This document shows positions 36,955-46,436 of a stretch of DNA of 64,000 nt, one piece after another. Each line of letters begins with the position of its first letter. Positions within the stretch are counted from its first letter, which is position 1. The stretch lies in the NCBI GenBank assembly GCA_016933535.1, contig JAFGAS010000081.1:22716-86715 (forward strand). Direction: 5' to 3'. The position numbers were made by a program, and so were the translations under genes. The notes beneath the pieces are model-generated. The model was not told the origin of the DNA and searched no databases. It worked only from the letters and a program-made list of their open reading frames with translations. This DNA is from Candidatus Zymogenaceae bacterium. GTDB lineage: Bacteria > Desulfobacterota > Zymogenia > Zymogenales > Zymogenaceae.

Positions 36955-37656
36955 ATGAAAAAGGACCATAAGACAGCGGTAACGAAAGATTTCTACGAAG
37001 GGGAGTACGTCGGCGATTTTGAGAGACAACCGGTTGACAGGCTGCGGAGGTTGCTACCGCTATTGGGCCTAGGAAAAGACGATAAGGTCGTCGATTTTGC
37101 CTGCGGCAACGGGATGCTGGCAGATGTTATTCACGACAGGGTCGGGGACTACACCGGGGTCGATTTTTCCCGGGCGTTTATCGCCGCGGCCGGTCGGCGG
37201 GCCGAGTTACTGGGGATAACGAATGTTCGTTTCGTGTGCGACGATATCGTGCGATTCTGCGCAAGACATCGGGACACATTTGAAAAGGCCTTTACCATGG
37301 ACTTCAGCGAACATATCTCGGACGATGACTTTATGTCGATCTATTCATCCATTTTCGGCTCTCTCAAGGAGGGCGGAACGCTCTATATCCATACCCCCAA
37401 CGGCGATTACTTCATCGAGACGCTAAAGCGAATCGGGATACTGCGGCAGTTTCCCGAGCACATCGCGGTCAGAAACGCCCCCCGCTATCGGGAGTTACTT
37501 GAAAAGGTCGGCTTTCGAGATATCACGATCCGGCACATTGCGCACTATAACGTGTTGAAGTACTTGCATTTTCTTTCATATCTGCCGTTCGTAGGAAAAT
37601 TTGGCAAGGCCCGTCTGTTCATGGAATGCAGAAAACGGGCGCACCGTGATCTTTAA
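36955..37656 (+). CDS. Class I SAM-dependent methyltransferase
   Basis: 233 residues. Motif I is VVDFACGNGMLADVIHD (about residues 43-59), with the acidic motif II end YTGVDFS, and motif IV-like MDFSEHIS near 118; YIHTPNGDY follows. It is 16 bases after the glycosyltransferase gene. Its target is probably a sugar or lipid in the polysaccharide pathway. Confidence 0.85.
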   Translation: MKKDHKTAVTKDFYEGEYVGDFERQPVDRLRRLLPLLGLGKDDKVVDFACGNGMLADVIHDRVGDYTGVDFSRAFIAAAGRRAELLGITNVRFVCDDIVRFCARHRDTFEKAFTMDFSEHISDDDFMSIYSSIFGSLKEGGTLYIHTPNGDYFIETLKRIGILRQFPEHIAVRNAPRYRELLEKVGFRDITIRHIAHYNVLKYLHFLSYLPFVGKFGKARLFMECRKRAHRDL

Positions 37657-37694
37657 CAATCGGACAAAGCAAGTGACGGCGAGGACCGCGACCC

Positions 37695-38882
37695 GTGAAG
37701 ATCCTGCTGGTGACAAGCTCATTTCCCCGATGGCCGGGGGATTGGGCGGGAGTTTTTGTCCTGAGCCTCGGGCGCCGGCTTACCATGCGCGGACACGAGG
37801 TGACGGTCCTGTGCCCTCATGCGCAGGGTCTGCCGGTACGCGACGTGATGGACGGTGTGCGGGTTGAGCGTTTTCGCTATGCGTGGCCCCAGTCTGTTCA
37901 GACCCTCGCTTACGGTGAGGGTATGCTCCACAACGTGAGGCGACACCCGCTGCGGCTCCTCCTGGTAGCGCCGTATGTCCTGGCGTTGGGGATGCGCATG
38001 AGGAGCCTTCGGACGAAGCATGACGTTATCAACGCCCATTTCCTGATCCCCCAGGGGATCACCGCACGCGTCTTTGGGGTACGGGCGGTCGTCAGCCTCC
38101 ACGGGAGTGACGTTAACCTGGACCTGGGGCCGATGGGTCGGCGGCTGATGCGTTTCGGCCTTTTTCGTGCGCCGGCCGTTACCGCCAACAGCAGAGCCAC
38201 GGCGGCAAGGACCGTGGGGCTTGTCCCCGGCGATCGGGTGAAGATCATCCCGATGGGGGTGGACGCCGCGGCGTTCGGCACGGCAGGAAAAAGATCAAGG
38301 ACCTTCGGAGAGGGGGGGTGTCTCAGGCTCATCTGCGTGGGGAGGCTCATCCGGCTCAAGGGCCAGCAATACCTGATTGAGGCGCTGCCGGCGATCCGAG
38401 AACGTTTCCCGCAGGCGAGCCTTACCCTGGTGGGCGACGGCCCCGACAGAGATGCGCTGGCACACCTCGTGCAGGAACTCGGTCTGGCGGATGCCGTCAG
38501 GTTTACCGGGGAAATTCCCCATGAGCGGATCGACGGCCTACTGGCCGAGCACGACATTTTTGTACTCCCCTCGATCGTGGTCGAGAGCGGGGAAACCGAG
38601 GGCCTGGGCACCGTGCTGCTGGAGGCGATGGCGGCAGGTGTTCCGGTGATCGGGAGCGCCGTCGGTGGAATACCCGACATCATCACGGATGGTGAAAACG
38701 GGCTGCTGGCGCCCCAGCGGTCGCCGAATGCGATCGCCCGGGCCGTCCTGAACATTGCCCTGGATGCAGACCTTCGTGAGCGTCTGGCGACATCGGCACG
38801 GCGCGACGTTCGGCGGCGCTTTTCCTGGGAGGCCATAGCCGAAAAATTTGAAGAACTCTTTAATGACGTGATCGGTGTATAA
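37695..38882 (+). CDS. Family 4 glycosyltransferase
   Basis: 395 residues from a GTG start. The GT-B fold of family 4 is clear: N-terminal TSSFPRWPGDWAGVFV, middle NSRATAARTVGL and IPMGVD, and the donor domain with VGRLIRLKGQQYLIEAL, VGDGPDRDAL and the E-x7-E motif in SGETEGLGTVLLEAMAAG. It transfers a sugar from a nucleotide donor, retaining the anomeric form, at the cytoplasmic side of the membrane. It overlaps no gene but sits in a tight row. Confidence 0.92.
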   Translation: MKILLVTSSFPRWPGDWAGVFVLSLGRRLTMRGHEVTVLCPHAQGLPVRDVMDGVRVERFRYAWPQSVQTLAYGEGMLHNVRRHPLRLLLVAPYVLALGMRMRSLRTKHDVINAHFLIPQGITARVFGVRAVVSLHGSDVNLDLGPMGRRLMRFGLFRAPAVTANSRATAARTVGLVPGDRVKIIPMGVDAAAFGTAGKRSRTFGEGGCLRLICVGRLIRLKGQQYLIEALPAIRERFPQASLTLVGDGPDRDALAHLVQELGLADAVRFTGEIPHERIDGLLAEHDIFVLPSIVVESGETEGLGTVLLEAMAAGVPVIGSAVGGIPDIITDGENGLLAPQRSPNAIARAVLNIALDADLRERLATSARRDVRRRFSWEAIAEKFEELFNDVIGV

Positions 38883-38888
38883 AAGTAT

Positions 38889-39854
38889 ATGGATACAGTC
38901 CAAGAAGGAAAGAACGTCCTGATTATCGAGCGGGACGCCGTTGACGGCCTGATAGGCCGTCTCGGGGACGAATTTGTCCGGGCGGTCGATCTCCTGGCCG
39001 GGGTCAGGGGCCGCATCATCATAACCGGAATCGGTAAGTCGGGCATCGTGGCGCGAAAGATCACGGCGACCCTCTCTTCCACCGGGAGCCCGGCAGTCTT
39101 CCTCAACTCCGCCGAGGGGCTCCACGGGGATATCGGCGTGGTCACCGCCGACGACGTGGTGCTCGCGCTGTCCTACAGCGGACAGAGCGAGGAAGTCCTC
39201 AAGCTCATTCCCTATTTTCGATGGATGAGCGTGCCGATCATCGCGATGACCGGGGTCGCGGGATCGGCGCTGGCCCGGGAATCGGATATTGTCCTGGATA
39301 TTCGGGTTGACAAAGAGGCCTGCCCCTGGGATATCGTCCCCACGGCGTCGACGACGGCGGCCATGGCCCTCGGAGACGCCCTGGCCGTGACGCTGCTGAA
39401 GAGGAAGGGCATCGATCTTTCCGACTTTGCCCATCGCCATCCGGGAGGGGCCATCGGTAGGCAGATACTCCTTTCGGTGGGCGATCTTATGCACTCGGGT
39501 GATCGGTGTCCGAAGGTGGACGAAAACGTCCTCTTGAGTGAGGCGATCTACGAGATGACGGGAAAGGGCCTCGGCATGACTACCGTAACGGGAAAAGGTG
39601 GGGCGCTCATCGGGGTCATTACCGACGGGGATCTCAGGAGGGTATTCCAGAAATACGAAAATCCCCTCTCGGTTGAAGTAGGGCGGTTGATGGGCGGGAG
39701 CCCCAAGAGCATCAGGGCCGATAAGCTGGCCGCGGAGGCGCTGCGCATCCTGGAAGATCACGCCATTACTTCGCTGGTCATTACCGACAACGAGAACCGG
39801 CCCGTCGGGGTCATTCACATTCACGATATCTTGAAGGCGGGGATAACACTGTGA
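38889..39854 (+). CDS. kdsD: D-arabinose 5-phosphate isomerase
   Basis: 321 residues. SIS domain with GIGKSGIVARKITATLSSTG (about residues 50-70), LNSAEGLHGDIG and SYSGQSEE, ACPWDIVPTASTTAAMALGDA; two CBS domains make up residues 200-320. It makes arabinose 5-phosphate for KDO and so for lipopolysaccharide, which supports an outer membrane. Six bases after the previous gene and overlapping galE by 4. Confidence 0.95.
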   Translation: MDTVQEGKNVLIIERDAVDGLIGRLGDEFVRAVDLLAGVRGRIIITGIGKSGIVARKITATLSSTGSPAVFLNSAEGLHGDIGVVTADDVVLALSYSGQSEEVLKLIPYFRWMSVPIIAMTGVAGSALARESDIVLDIRVDKEACPWDIVPTASTTAAMALGDALAVTLLKRKGIDLSDFAHRHPGGAIGRQILLSVGDLMHSGDRCPKVDENVLLSEAIYEMTGKGLGMTTVTGKGGALIGVITDGDLRRVFQKYENPLSVEVGRLMGGSPKSIRADKLAAEALRILEDHAITSLVITDNENRPVGVIHIHDILKAGITL

Positions 39855-40834
39855 CCACTATTCTTGTCGTTGGAGGGGCGGGTTATATCGGGAGCCATGC
39901 GGTCAAAGCTCTCATGGCGGCAGGATTTACCCCTATTGTGTTGGATAACCTTTCCCGCGGACACCGGGACGCGGTGCTCTGTCCGGATTTTATCCAGGCC
40001 GACCTGACCGACCGAAAGGTCCTTGACCGAGTCTTTGGCAGCGTGCGGATCGATGCCGTCATGCACTTTGCCGCATTGACGTACGTCGGCGAATCGGTGG
40101 AAGACCCCGGCAGATACTATACCAACAATGTCGTGGGGTGTATCAACCTCCTTTCGGCCATGCGGAAAGCGGAGATCGATAAAATACTGTTTTCATCCAG
40201 CGCCGCCGTCTATGGGAATCCCCGTGAGATTCCGATCACCGAGGATCACCCCCGGGATCCAATCAACCCCTACGGCATGACCAAGTACGTCATGGAGCGG
40301 GCGATGGAGGACTTTTCGGCCGCCTACGGGCTCAGGTTCGTGTCGCTGCGCTACTTCAATGCGGCAGGAGCCGACCCCGACGGCGAGCTGGGCGAGCGCC
40401 ACGACCCGGAGACCCACCTGATCCCGGCGGTCCTCATGGCGGCCGGCGGCATCAGCGATGAAATAGTTATCTTCGGCGATGACTATCCGACGCCCGACGG
40501 GACGTGCGTTCGGGACTATGTCCATATTACCGACCTGGTAGATGCCCATCTTCTTGCCCTTGAAGGGCTGAACGCAGGGGGCATGGGCGGCTGCTATAAC
40601 CTCGGCAGTGAGAAGGGACACTCGGTCAACGAGGTCATTGAGACCGCCAAAGCGGTAACCGGTCGTCCCATTACGGTCAGGGTCGGTCCCCGCCGTCCCG
40701 GCGATCCGTCCACCCTCATCGCCTCCTCACAAAAGGCAAAAGAAGAACTCGGATGGTGTCCTATCCATACCGATCTTGTCGATATGGTCGGATCGGCGTG
40801 GAGGTTCATGTTAAGGCGGGGGATTGTACAGTGA
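39851..40834 (+). CDS. galE: UDP-glucose 4-epimerase
   Basis: 327 residues from GTG, overlapping kdsD by 4 bases. NAD loop GGAGYIGSHAV, HFAALTYVGESVEDP near 75, SSAAVYG and PYGMTKYVMER with Tyr/Lys near 140-146, and the Asn loop RYFNAAGADPDG. It makes UDP-galactose from UDP-glucose, feeding the polysaccharide. The next gene starts in its stop codon. Confidence 0.95.
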   Translation: MTTILVVGGAGYIGSHAVKALMAAGFTPIVLDNLSRGHRDAVLCPDFIQADLTDRKVLDRVFGSVRIDAVMHFAALTYVGESVEDPGRYYTNNVVGCINLLSAMRKAEIDKILFSSSAAVYGNPREIPITEDHPRDPINPYGMTKYVMERAMEDFSAAYGLRFVSLRYFNAAGADPDGELGERHDPETHLIPAVLMAAGGISDEIVIFGDDYPTPDGTCVRDYVHITDLVDAHLLALEGLNAGGMGGCYNLGSEKGHSVNEVIETAKAVTGRPITVRVGPRRPGDPSTLIASSQKAKEELGWCPIHTDLVDMVGSAWRFMLRRGIVQ

Positions 40835-41535
40835 GGGTATGGGGAGTGGTGCCAGCCGCCGGTATAGGGCGGCGAATGGGCAAGGGGGATCCGAAGCAGT
40901 ATCGAGAGGCGGCGGGGGCGCCGATATTAATTCATACCCTCCGGACGCTCCTGGATTCGAAGGCTGTTGAGGGGATCACGGTGGCCGTCGAGAAGGATTT
41001 CATCGATCGAGCCGGCAAACTTGTGATAGAGTACCTGGGAGACCGAGCCCCCGTTTCGTTCGTAGTGGGCGGAGCGACCCGTCAGCAGTCTGTCTACCGG
41101 GCGCTGATATCTCTGAGGGATGCGGACGTCCAAATCGTTGTGATCCACGACGCCGCGCGTCCCCTGGTAACGGGCGCGATTATACGGAATGCCGTAGATG
41201 CGGCCCGCCACCACGGGGCGGCGGTGGCGACAATCCCGGCGACGGAGGCCTCGTGCCTAGCCGACGATGGGCTGATTGCCGAGTATATCGACCGCCGGCG
41301 CCACATGACCATCCAGACCCCCCAGGCCTTTTGCTACGACCTGATAATAAAGGCCCATGAACAAGCCACGGTCGCAGGAATAACGGACGCCGTGGACGAC
41401 GGAATCCTGGTTCTGAGAGTCGGTGGGGAGGTATCGGTTTTCGCCGGAAGTCCACAGAATATCAAGGTGACGTACGAAGGGGATATCACCAAGCTCAGCG
41501 GGATGGCAACGGGCGGAAAACAACACGGGGCATGA
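40831..41535 (+). CDS. IspD-family cytidylyltransferase
   Basis: 234 residues from a GTG overlapping galE by 4 bases. The core is present: VPAAGIGRRMGKGDPKQY, GGATRQQSVYRAL, IHDAARPLV and QTPQAF. However, the DT[IV]K-type motif expected before QTPQAF is replaced by PATEASCL. IspD makes CDP-methylerythritol for isoprenoids; the related TarI makes CDP-ribitol for teichoic acids. Its place inside a sugar operon, with no ispF, makes a CDP-polyol or CDP-sugar role worth considering. Confidence 0.75.
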   Translation: MRVWGVVPAAGIGRRMGKGDPKQYREAAGAPILIHTLRTLLDSKAVEGITVAVEKDFIDRAGKLVIEYLGDRAPVSFVVGGATRQQSVYRALISLRDADVQIVVIHDAARPLVTGAIIRNAVDAARHHGAAVATIPATEASCLADDGLIAEYIDRRRHMTIQTPQAFCYDLIIKAHEQATVAGITDAVDDGILVLRVGGEVSVFAGSPQNIKVTYEGDITKLSGMATGGKQHGA

Positions 41536-41599
41536 TGACGGTACGGAGGTCCTTCCTTGACTTCGATACAGAAGAAGTGATATGCTTAAAATTAGTTGA

Positions 41600-42487
41600 G
41601 TGAGCCAAATTTACGTTATGCCGGATAAAGTCGATAGCCCTCTCAAGGATGAGAGGGTCACCATATATAGTAGAGACACGAATTTCGGTCTTCCCACCCT
41701 CAAGGCGGTCTGGTTTTCGCTCAGGGAGATATGGTTTTATCGCTGGCTTATCTGGGTAAACTTTAAGAAAGACTTCGTGGGTCAGTACAAACGGTCGTCC
41801 GTGGCAGTCCTGTGGACGGTCGTCATGCCTATTATCCCGCTGACCGCCTATCTTTTTCTTGCGTTCATTCGAGCACTTAATGTCACCAGCGGTCTGCCTT
41901 ATCCGGTTTTCATTATTTCAGGAATGACGATCTGGCTTATCCTGTCGGAAGGGATTACATCGGCCATGGGAGCCGTGAACAAAGAGCGTTCAGTCCTCAC
42001 CAAGGTCAAAATTCCGCTGATCACCGTCATTATCGCCGGGTACGGAAAGGTTTGTGCGAATACGCTCATCCGGATTCCGTTTCTGGTGTTGGTCTTTATT
42101 ATCTTCAAGATCGTCCCTCCTCCGGTTACGCTTCTGTTTCCGTTTGTCCTTCTGCCGATAATTATCCTCGGGCTTGGATTCGGCATTATATTCGGGATGC
42201 TCGGCGCCATGACGCAGGATGCGGAAAACGCGGTCGCCGTCATGATGAGATACGGCATGTTTCTCTGCTCGGTAATTTTTGTCATGCCCACCGACGGGCT
42301 GATGGGAACGCTCAACAGGCTTAATTTTTTCAATCATCTCGTCGTCGGACTGCGAGACTTCCTCGTTCACGGTTCATTCAGCGACCCGTTCGGATTTATC
42401 GCTGCCTCGGCGATCTCCGTACTTATCTTCATCATAGCCCTAAGATGGAACTACTCCCTGGAATATCTGGTGAGAGAAGCCCTATGA
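41600..42487 (+). CDS. wzm: ABC-2 polysaccharide exporter permease
   Basis: 295 residues; GTG at 41600 or ATG at 41618. A cytoplasmic N-terminus with LIWVNFKKDFVGQYKRSS leads to six membrane helices; FIISGMTIWLILSEGITSA and MVNKERSVLTKVKIP-like segments are typical of TagG/Wzm/KpsM permeases. It exports complete lipid-linked polysaccharide across the inner membrane with Wzt, whose gene overlaps its stop by 4 bases. Confidence 0.92.
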   Translation: MSQIYVMPDKVDSPLKDERVTIYSRDTNFGLPTLKAVWFSLREIWFYRWLIWVNFKKDFVGQYKRSSVAVLWTVVMPIIPLTAYLFLAFIRALNVTSGLPYPVFIISGMTIWLILSEGITSAMGAVNKERSVLTKVKIPLITVIIAGYGKVCANTLIRIPFLVLVFIIFKIVPPPVTLLFPFVLLPIIILGLGFGIIFGMLGAMTQDAENAVAVMMRYGMFLCSVIFVMPTDGLMGTLNRLNFFNHLVVGLRDFLVHGSFSDPFGFIAASAISVLIFIIALRWNYSLEYLVREAL

Positions 42488-43743
42488 CCAACGGCCATGG
42501 GGGGAATGATGCCCTCGTCGAAATCAACGGCGTATCGAAGAAATTTTCCAAGAGCCTGCGCGATGCCAGGAGGTACGGCCTCAAGAAGCTCGTGGCCGGC
42601 GCGTTCGGCGTGCGGGACGAATGGAACACGCTTCGTCCCGGGCAGTTCTGGGCGGTCGACGACGTGTCCTTTACCGTCGAAAAAGGCGAAACGCTCGGTA
42701 TAATCGGGAGAAACGGCGCGGGCAAGAGCACGATCCTCAAGATGATCAACGGCCTCTACCTCCCCGATAAGGGGGAGATCACGGTGAAGGGCAGCGTGGG
42801 GGCGTTGATCGAGCTCGGGGCCGGTTTTCATCCCCTCCTTACCGGCCGGGAGAATATCTACATTAAAGGCGCGATGTTCGGGAAGCGAAAGCGGGAGGTG
42901 GACGAACTTTTCGATCAGATAGTCGAGTTTGCGGACCTCGGTGATTTTATAGACTCGCCCGTCGGTACGTACAGTTCGGGTATGTATATCCGCCTTGGTT
43001 TTGCCGTGGCGATTTATAACGACCCGGATATCATGCTGGTCGATGAGATTCTGGCTGTGGGAGATTATAAGTTCAAGCAGAAGTGCTTCAGCAAAATAAA
43101 CGAGCTTAAGAGGAAGACGGCTTTCGTCTTCGTTTCGCACAGCATGCTCGATATTACCCGTTTTTGTGATCGGGTCGTGGTGCTTGATAGGGGGAAACTG
43201 GCCTATCTTGGCAGTCCTGTGGAAGGCGTTAAGTTTTACCTGGATGAAGTAGAGAATAGAGAAATAAAGGAAAGGGGCCTTCTGTCTGACGACGGTTCGG
43301 TGGTGAGGTCCTTTTTCGGCGAGCTATTCAGCAATAACGATAAGATTACCGACGTCAACCATCGATGGGTAACTGCTGAAGGTAAACCCGCCGATTCCAT
43401 AAAACATAATGATACATTGATCCTCGAGTTTTCCTTTCGGCTTCTCTATAAACCACATCGAATAGTTATTGGAGTTCCCATCTGGGACGAGCAGGGAAAC
43501 TACATTACATCCGTAAATTCGGACGTATGTAATGCCGAGGTAAAGGTCGATAATGACGGTTGGGTAAAGGGCCGCATGACCATAGAGCATATCGTGTTTA
43601 ACCCGGGTGTTTATGCATCGGTGATATCTATCGTTGACAGCAAGGAGATGATCTACCGACAGGTTGTGGGTTCCTTTCGGATTCAAGAGATACCATTTTA
43701 TTTCGGTTTTGTTACAATTCAAGCGGATTGGGATTTCGCGTAG
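42484..43743 (+). CDS. wzt: ABC-2 polysaccharide exporter ATPase with carbohydrate-binding domain
   Basis: 419 residues. ATPase domain: Walker A GRNGAGKST near residue 79, TGRENIYIKG, signature YSSGMYIRLGFAVA near 165 and Walker B IMLVDEILAVGD. Residues 270-419 are the beta-sandwich domain that in Wzt binds the modified end of the O-antigen. Export then depends on chain-end modification. GC falls within this gene: the ATPase half is GC-rich, the C-terminal half is AT-richer. Confidence 0.93.
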   Translation: MTNGHGGNDALVEINGVSKKFSKSLRDARRYGLKKLVAGAFGVRDEWNTLRPGQFWAVDDVSFTVEKGETLGIIGRNGAGKSTILKMINGLYLPDKGEITVKGSVGALIELGAGFHPLLTGRENIYIKGAMFGKRKREVDELFDQIVEFADLGDFIDSPVGTYSSGMYIRLGFAVAIYNDPDIMLVDEILAVGDYKFKQKCFSKINELKRKTAFVFVSHSMLDITRFCDRVVVLDRGKLAYLGSPVEGVKFYLDEVENREIKERGLLSDDGSVVRSFFGELFSNNDKITDVNHRWVTAEGKPADSIKHNDTLILEFSFRLLYKPHRIVIGVPIWDEQGNYITSVNSDVCNAEVKVDNDGWVKGRMTIEHIVFNPGVYASVISIVDSKEMIYRQVVGSFRIQEIPFYFGFVTIQADWDFA

Positions 43744-43767
43744 TTGATTTAAAGTATAGATAACGAT

Positions 43768-45198
43768 ATGTTCATTAAAGGGAAAGAATACAAAATAAAT
43801 ATCCTCATCCTCTTTATGGAGCATGAGGTTGACGTAACAATTGCGGCCGTTGAAACGCTTGCAGAAAGCATAGAAACCGGAGTTATTATCAGCATCCTCC
43901 TTAATGGTGGGTCACGGCATGACCACAGGATTCTGTTTTCATCCTCTCCCGATATCCGCTACTACGAGTCTCCGAAAAATCTCGGCGTTGCCGGGGGAAG
44001 GAATTTCCTGCTGGATACGGAAGAGGCTAAGACGTCGGATATCATCATGTTCATGGACAACGACGTAGTTCCTACCGTTGACTATGTAAGAAGTCTCGCA
44101 ACATTTTTAGTCACACAGGAAAACGTCGGAATAGTAGGCAGCACGCTCCTTAACTACTATTCAATTCGCCCAATCATTAAGAATGCGATCATAACCAAGA
44201 AAGGTCTATTTAAAAACAAAATCGAGCTGATTGATAACAGGACAGTTAAGAAGCATATCAAGAAAAATTATAGCAACGATCTTTTCTATCATATCGGTTC
44301 GAATGTGGATTGGTTCAACGCCTATTTTTCGTCGAAGGAATCAGAGGATTTTCTATTAGGGAAGGGTAGTTCTAAAAAGGAAAAGCCCTTTATTCCCTTT
44401 CTCCTGTACGACAAACGCTATTCTTTTCTCTACTTAAATGATGTTCACTCTCGGATACAGGTCAGTAATGTGGGCGGGGGATCACAGGCCTTTTTCCGGC
44501 ATCTCGTAGATGATATCGGCAAGCTGAACGAATTATTTAATCCGTATGGATATGAAGACGTTGATTTCAGTATCAGGGCGATTAGAAAAGGTTATAGAAA
44601 CTTCGTTGACACTAATACATTTCTCTTACATGATACCGATAAAAAGGGCCTCAGGGAAAAGCATTTTAGATATGTTCAAGGGAAAAAAGAGAAAAATTCG
44701 CTACAGTACAAGAAGCTGACACTCCTCTATTATTTGCATGCCCCAACTCAGTTTAAGGAGCTTTCATATAAAAGAATGGTGCTTAGGTTCTTTATTGATA
44801 TTTTGTGGAATAAACCCGATGCAGTAGATAATCTATTTTATGCTGTTGTTGGCTACAAAGACGCCGTAAAATTGACTGATCCGCGTGATGACTATAAAGT
44901 TAAATACACCGACGTTGCCTGCGGGTCAGATAAAGAGATAAATGATCTAATGCAGAGGTTAGCTCAGACAATCGAGCAGGCGGTTATAAGAGTCAATGTA
45001 TCTCAGAACGACTTTAGGGAAACTATTACCCATTATCCGTATATAGCATTGGTTCAAAGTAAATTCCCAGATAAAGTTGTGCGGTATAGGAGTGGGAGAA
45101 ATGGAAAGGAAAAAGTACTTATGAAGATAATCAAGGCATCGATATTAAAGTGCTATATTACGAGATTGCTTGTTTACATATCGAGGAACAAGATTTAG
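43768..45198 (+). CDS. Family 2 glycosyltransferase with long C-terminal region
   Basis: 476 residues. GT-A core: ILILFMEHEVDVTIAAV near residue 11, ISILLNGGSRHDH, then NLGVAGGRNFLLD near 71 and the metal motif MFMDNDVV near 90. GYEDVDFSIRAIRKGY near 264 is the acceptor-side ED-x-D box. The last 150 residues are helical and unmatched. AT-rich DNA (20 of 60 bases are G or C at 44221-44280). Confidence 0.85.
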   Translation: MFIKGKEYKINILILFMEHEVDVTIAAVETLAESIETGVIISILLNGGSRHDHRILFSSSPDIRYYESPKNLGVAGGRNFLLDTEEAKTSDIIMFMDNDVVPTVDYVRSLATFLVTQENVGIVGSTLLNYYSIRPIIKNAIITKKGLFKNKIELIDNRTVKKHIKKNYSNDLFYHIGSNVDWFNAYFSSKESEDFLLGKGSSKKEKPFIPFLLYDKRYSFLYLNDVHSRIQVSNVGGGSQAFFRHLVDDIGKLNELFNPYGYEDVDFSIRAIRKGYRNFVDTNTFLLHDTDKKGLREKHFRYVQGKKEKNSLQYKKLTLLYYLHAPTQFKELSYKRMVLRFFIDILWNKPDAVDNLFYAVVGYKDAVKLTDPRDDYKVKYTDVACGSDKEINDLMQRLAQTIEQAVIRVNVSQNDFRETITHYPYIALVQSKFPDKVVRYRSGRNGKEKVLMKIIKASILKCYITRLLVYISRNKI

Positions 45199-45224
45199 AC
45201 ATTTAAACCTTTGAGGTTTTGGAA

Positions 45225-46367
45225 ATGAAACCAATCTTCTTTGAGAGAATAGAGCTCTTAGCCTATGATATTTATGTGACACATTCTAGGGAAATGGAAG
45301 TTGTTGAAAAAGTCCAAAGTTATCTCGATAACAAACCCATAGGTTGGCACTATTATCTTGATTTAGCGTGGGCGATCAGGGAATTATCGTTATTGCCAAA
45401 GGGCTCTATAATTGTTGACGCGGGCGCAGGTAACGGTCTGGGACAATTTATTTTATCCGAGCTTGGGTTCAACGTAATCAGTGCGGATGTTGTCAAAAGA
45501 AATATTACACCGGTACTCCAAAGACGCTATGGTGATCTTATTTACGATCTCGAGGAAACTAAAAAAAATATTTCACCAAAGGACCTCTGGTCGTTTATAG
45601 ACGAGAAGAAGCTCACATGTGATAAGAGCGAGCGAATTGACTACCGTGAAATATTACAGAAGAATGCTAAAAAGCACTGTGGAAAGATATTTCTCTACAA
45701 CACAGACTTGAAAAACATGGCGGAGCTTCCGGACAATTGCGTGGACAGCGTTATGTCAATCTCCGCTCTTGAACATAATGATATAGACGGAATTGCCCAC
45801 TGTATCAAAGAGCAGCTCCGGGTGATGAAAGAAACCGGCGCACTGATTGCGACAATTAGCGCCTCTTATGATGTTGATTGGTATGATGAGAAGACGACGG
45901 GTTGGTGCCTCACTGAAGATACCATCAGAAGTATTTTTGAACATAAGAAGAGCATTCCATCCAATTTCTCTCAAATGGATTTTATCGCGGATGTGCTAAA
46001 AATTCATAATAACCTTTTAGACATTAATTTATCACCTTTCTACTTTACAGGCGAAAATACGGCAATGCCCTGGGGTAAATGGAACCCTCGTTACCTGCCG
46101 GTCGGGATTATAAAGAAAAAGTCTGGAACTCAGGGAGACTTTAGAGCGGAATGGAAACCCGTTTCAAGCATGAGCGTAGAGGATCAACTGGAGTATACCC
46201 GCAGCATTCTTAAAGGAATAATAGAGAAGTCAGGCTCCCATCTTCGGGAATTGAAAAGGGAAAAGGACGCAAGAATTGGAACGAAGGAAAACTTCCGAAG
46301 TCACGGAACAACGGAAATATTTCGCCACATAAAGAAGATTGCGAAGAAAGTCTTGTCTGGAAACTAA
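45225..46367 (+). CDS. SAM-dependent methyltransferase
   Basis: 380 residues from the ATG at 45225. Motif I is IIVDAGAGNGLGQF (about residues 64-77) and VISADVV follows. The motif IV region is DSVMSISALEHND near 180, with CIKEQLRVMKETGALI after it. The C-terminal 90 residues are charged. Likely acts on a sugar or glycolipid of the locus. Confidence 0.75.
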   Translation: MKPIFFERIELLAYDIYVTHSREMEVVEKVQSYLDNKPIGWHYYLDLAWAIRELSLLPKGSIIVDAGAGNGLGQFILSELGFNVISADVVKRNITPVLQRRYGDLIYDLEETKKNISPKDLWSFIDEKKLTCDKSERIDYREILQKNAKKHCGKIFLYNTDLKNMAELPDNCVDSVMSISALEHNDIDGIAHCIKEQLRVMKETGALIATISASYDVDWYDEKTTGWCLTEDTIRSIFEHKKSIPSNFSQMDFIADVLKIHNNLLDINLSPFYFTGENTAMPWGKWNPRYLPVGIIKKKSGTQGDFRAEWKPVSSMSVEDQLEYTRSILKGIIEKSGSHLRELKREKDARIGTKENFRSHGTTEIFRHIKKIAKKVLSGN

Positions 46368-46436
46368 TTGTAGAATTATAAAGTACGACGTATAAATAGG
46401 AAACCTCGAAACACAATAGCCTGTAAGGATCATACT

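Noticed and set aside
41582..41599. Five-codon frame ATG...TGA in frame just before wzm
   Set aside because: Could be a leader peptide or a nonsense codon in an older start, but there is no ribosome site and nothing to test it against.
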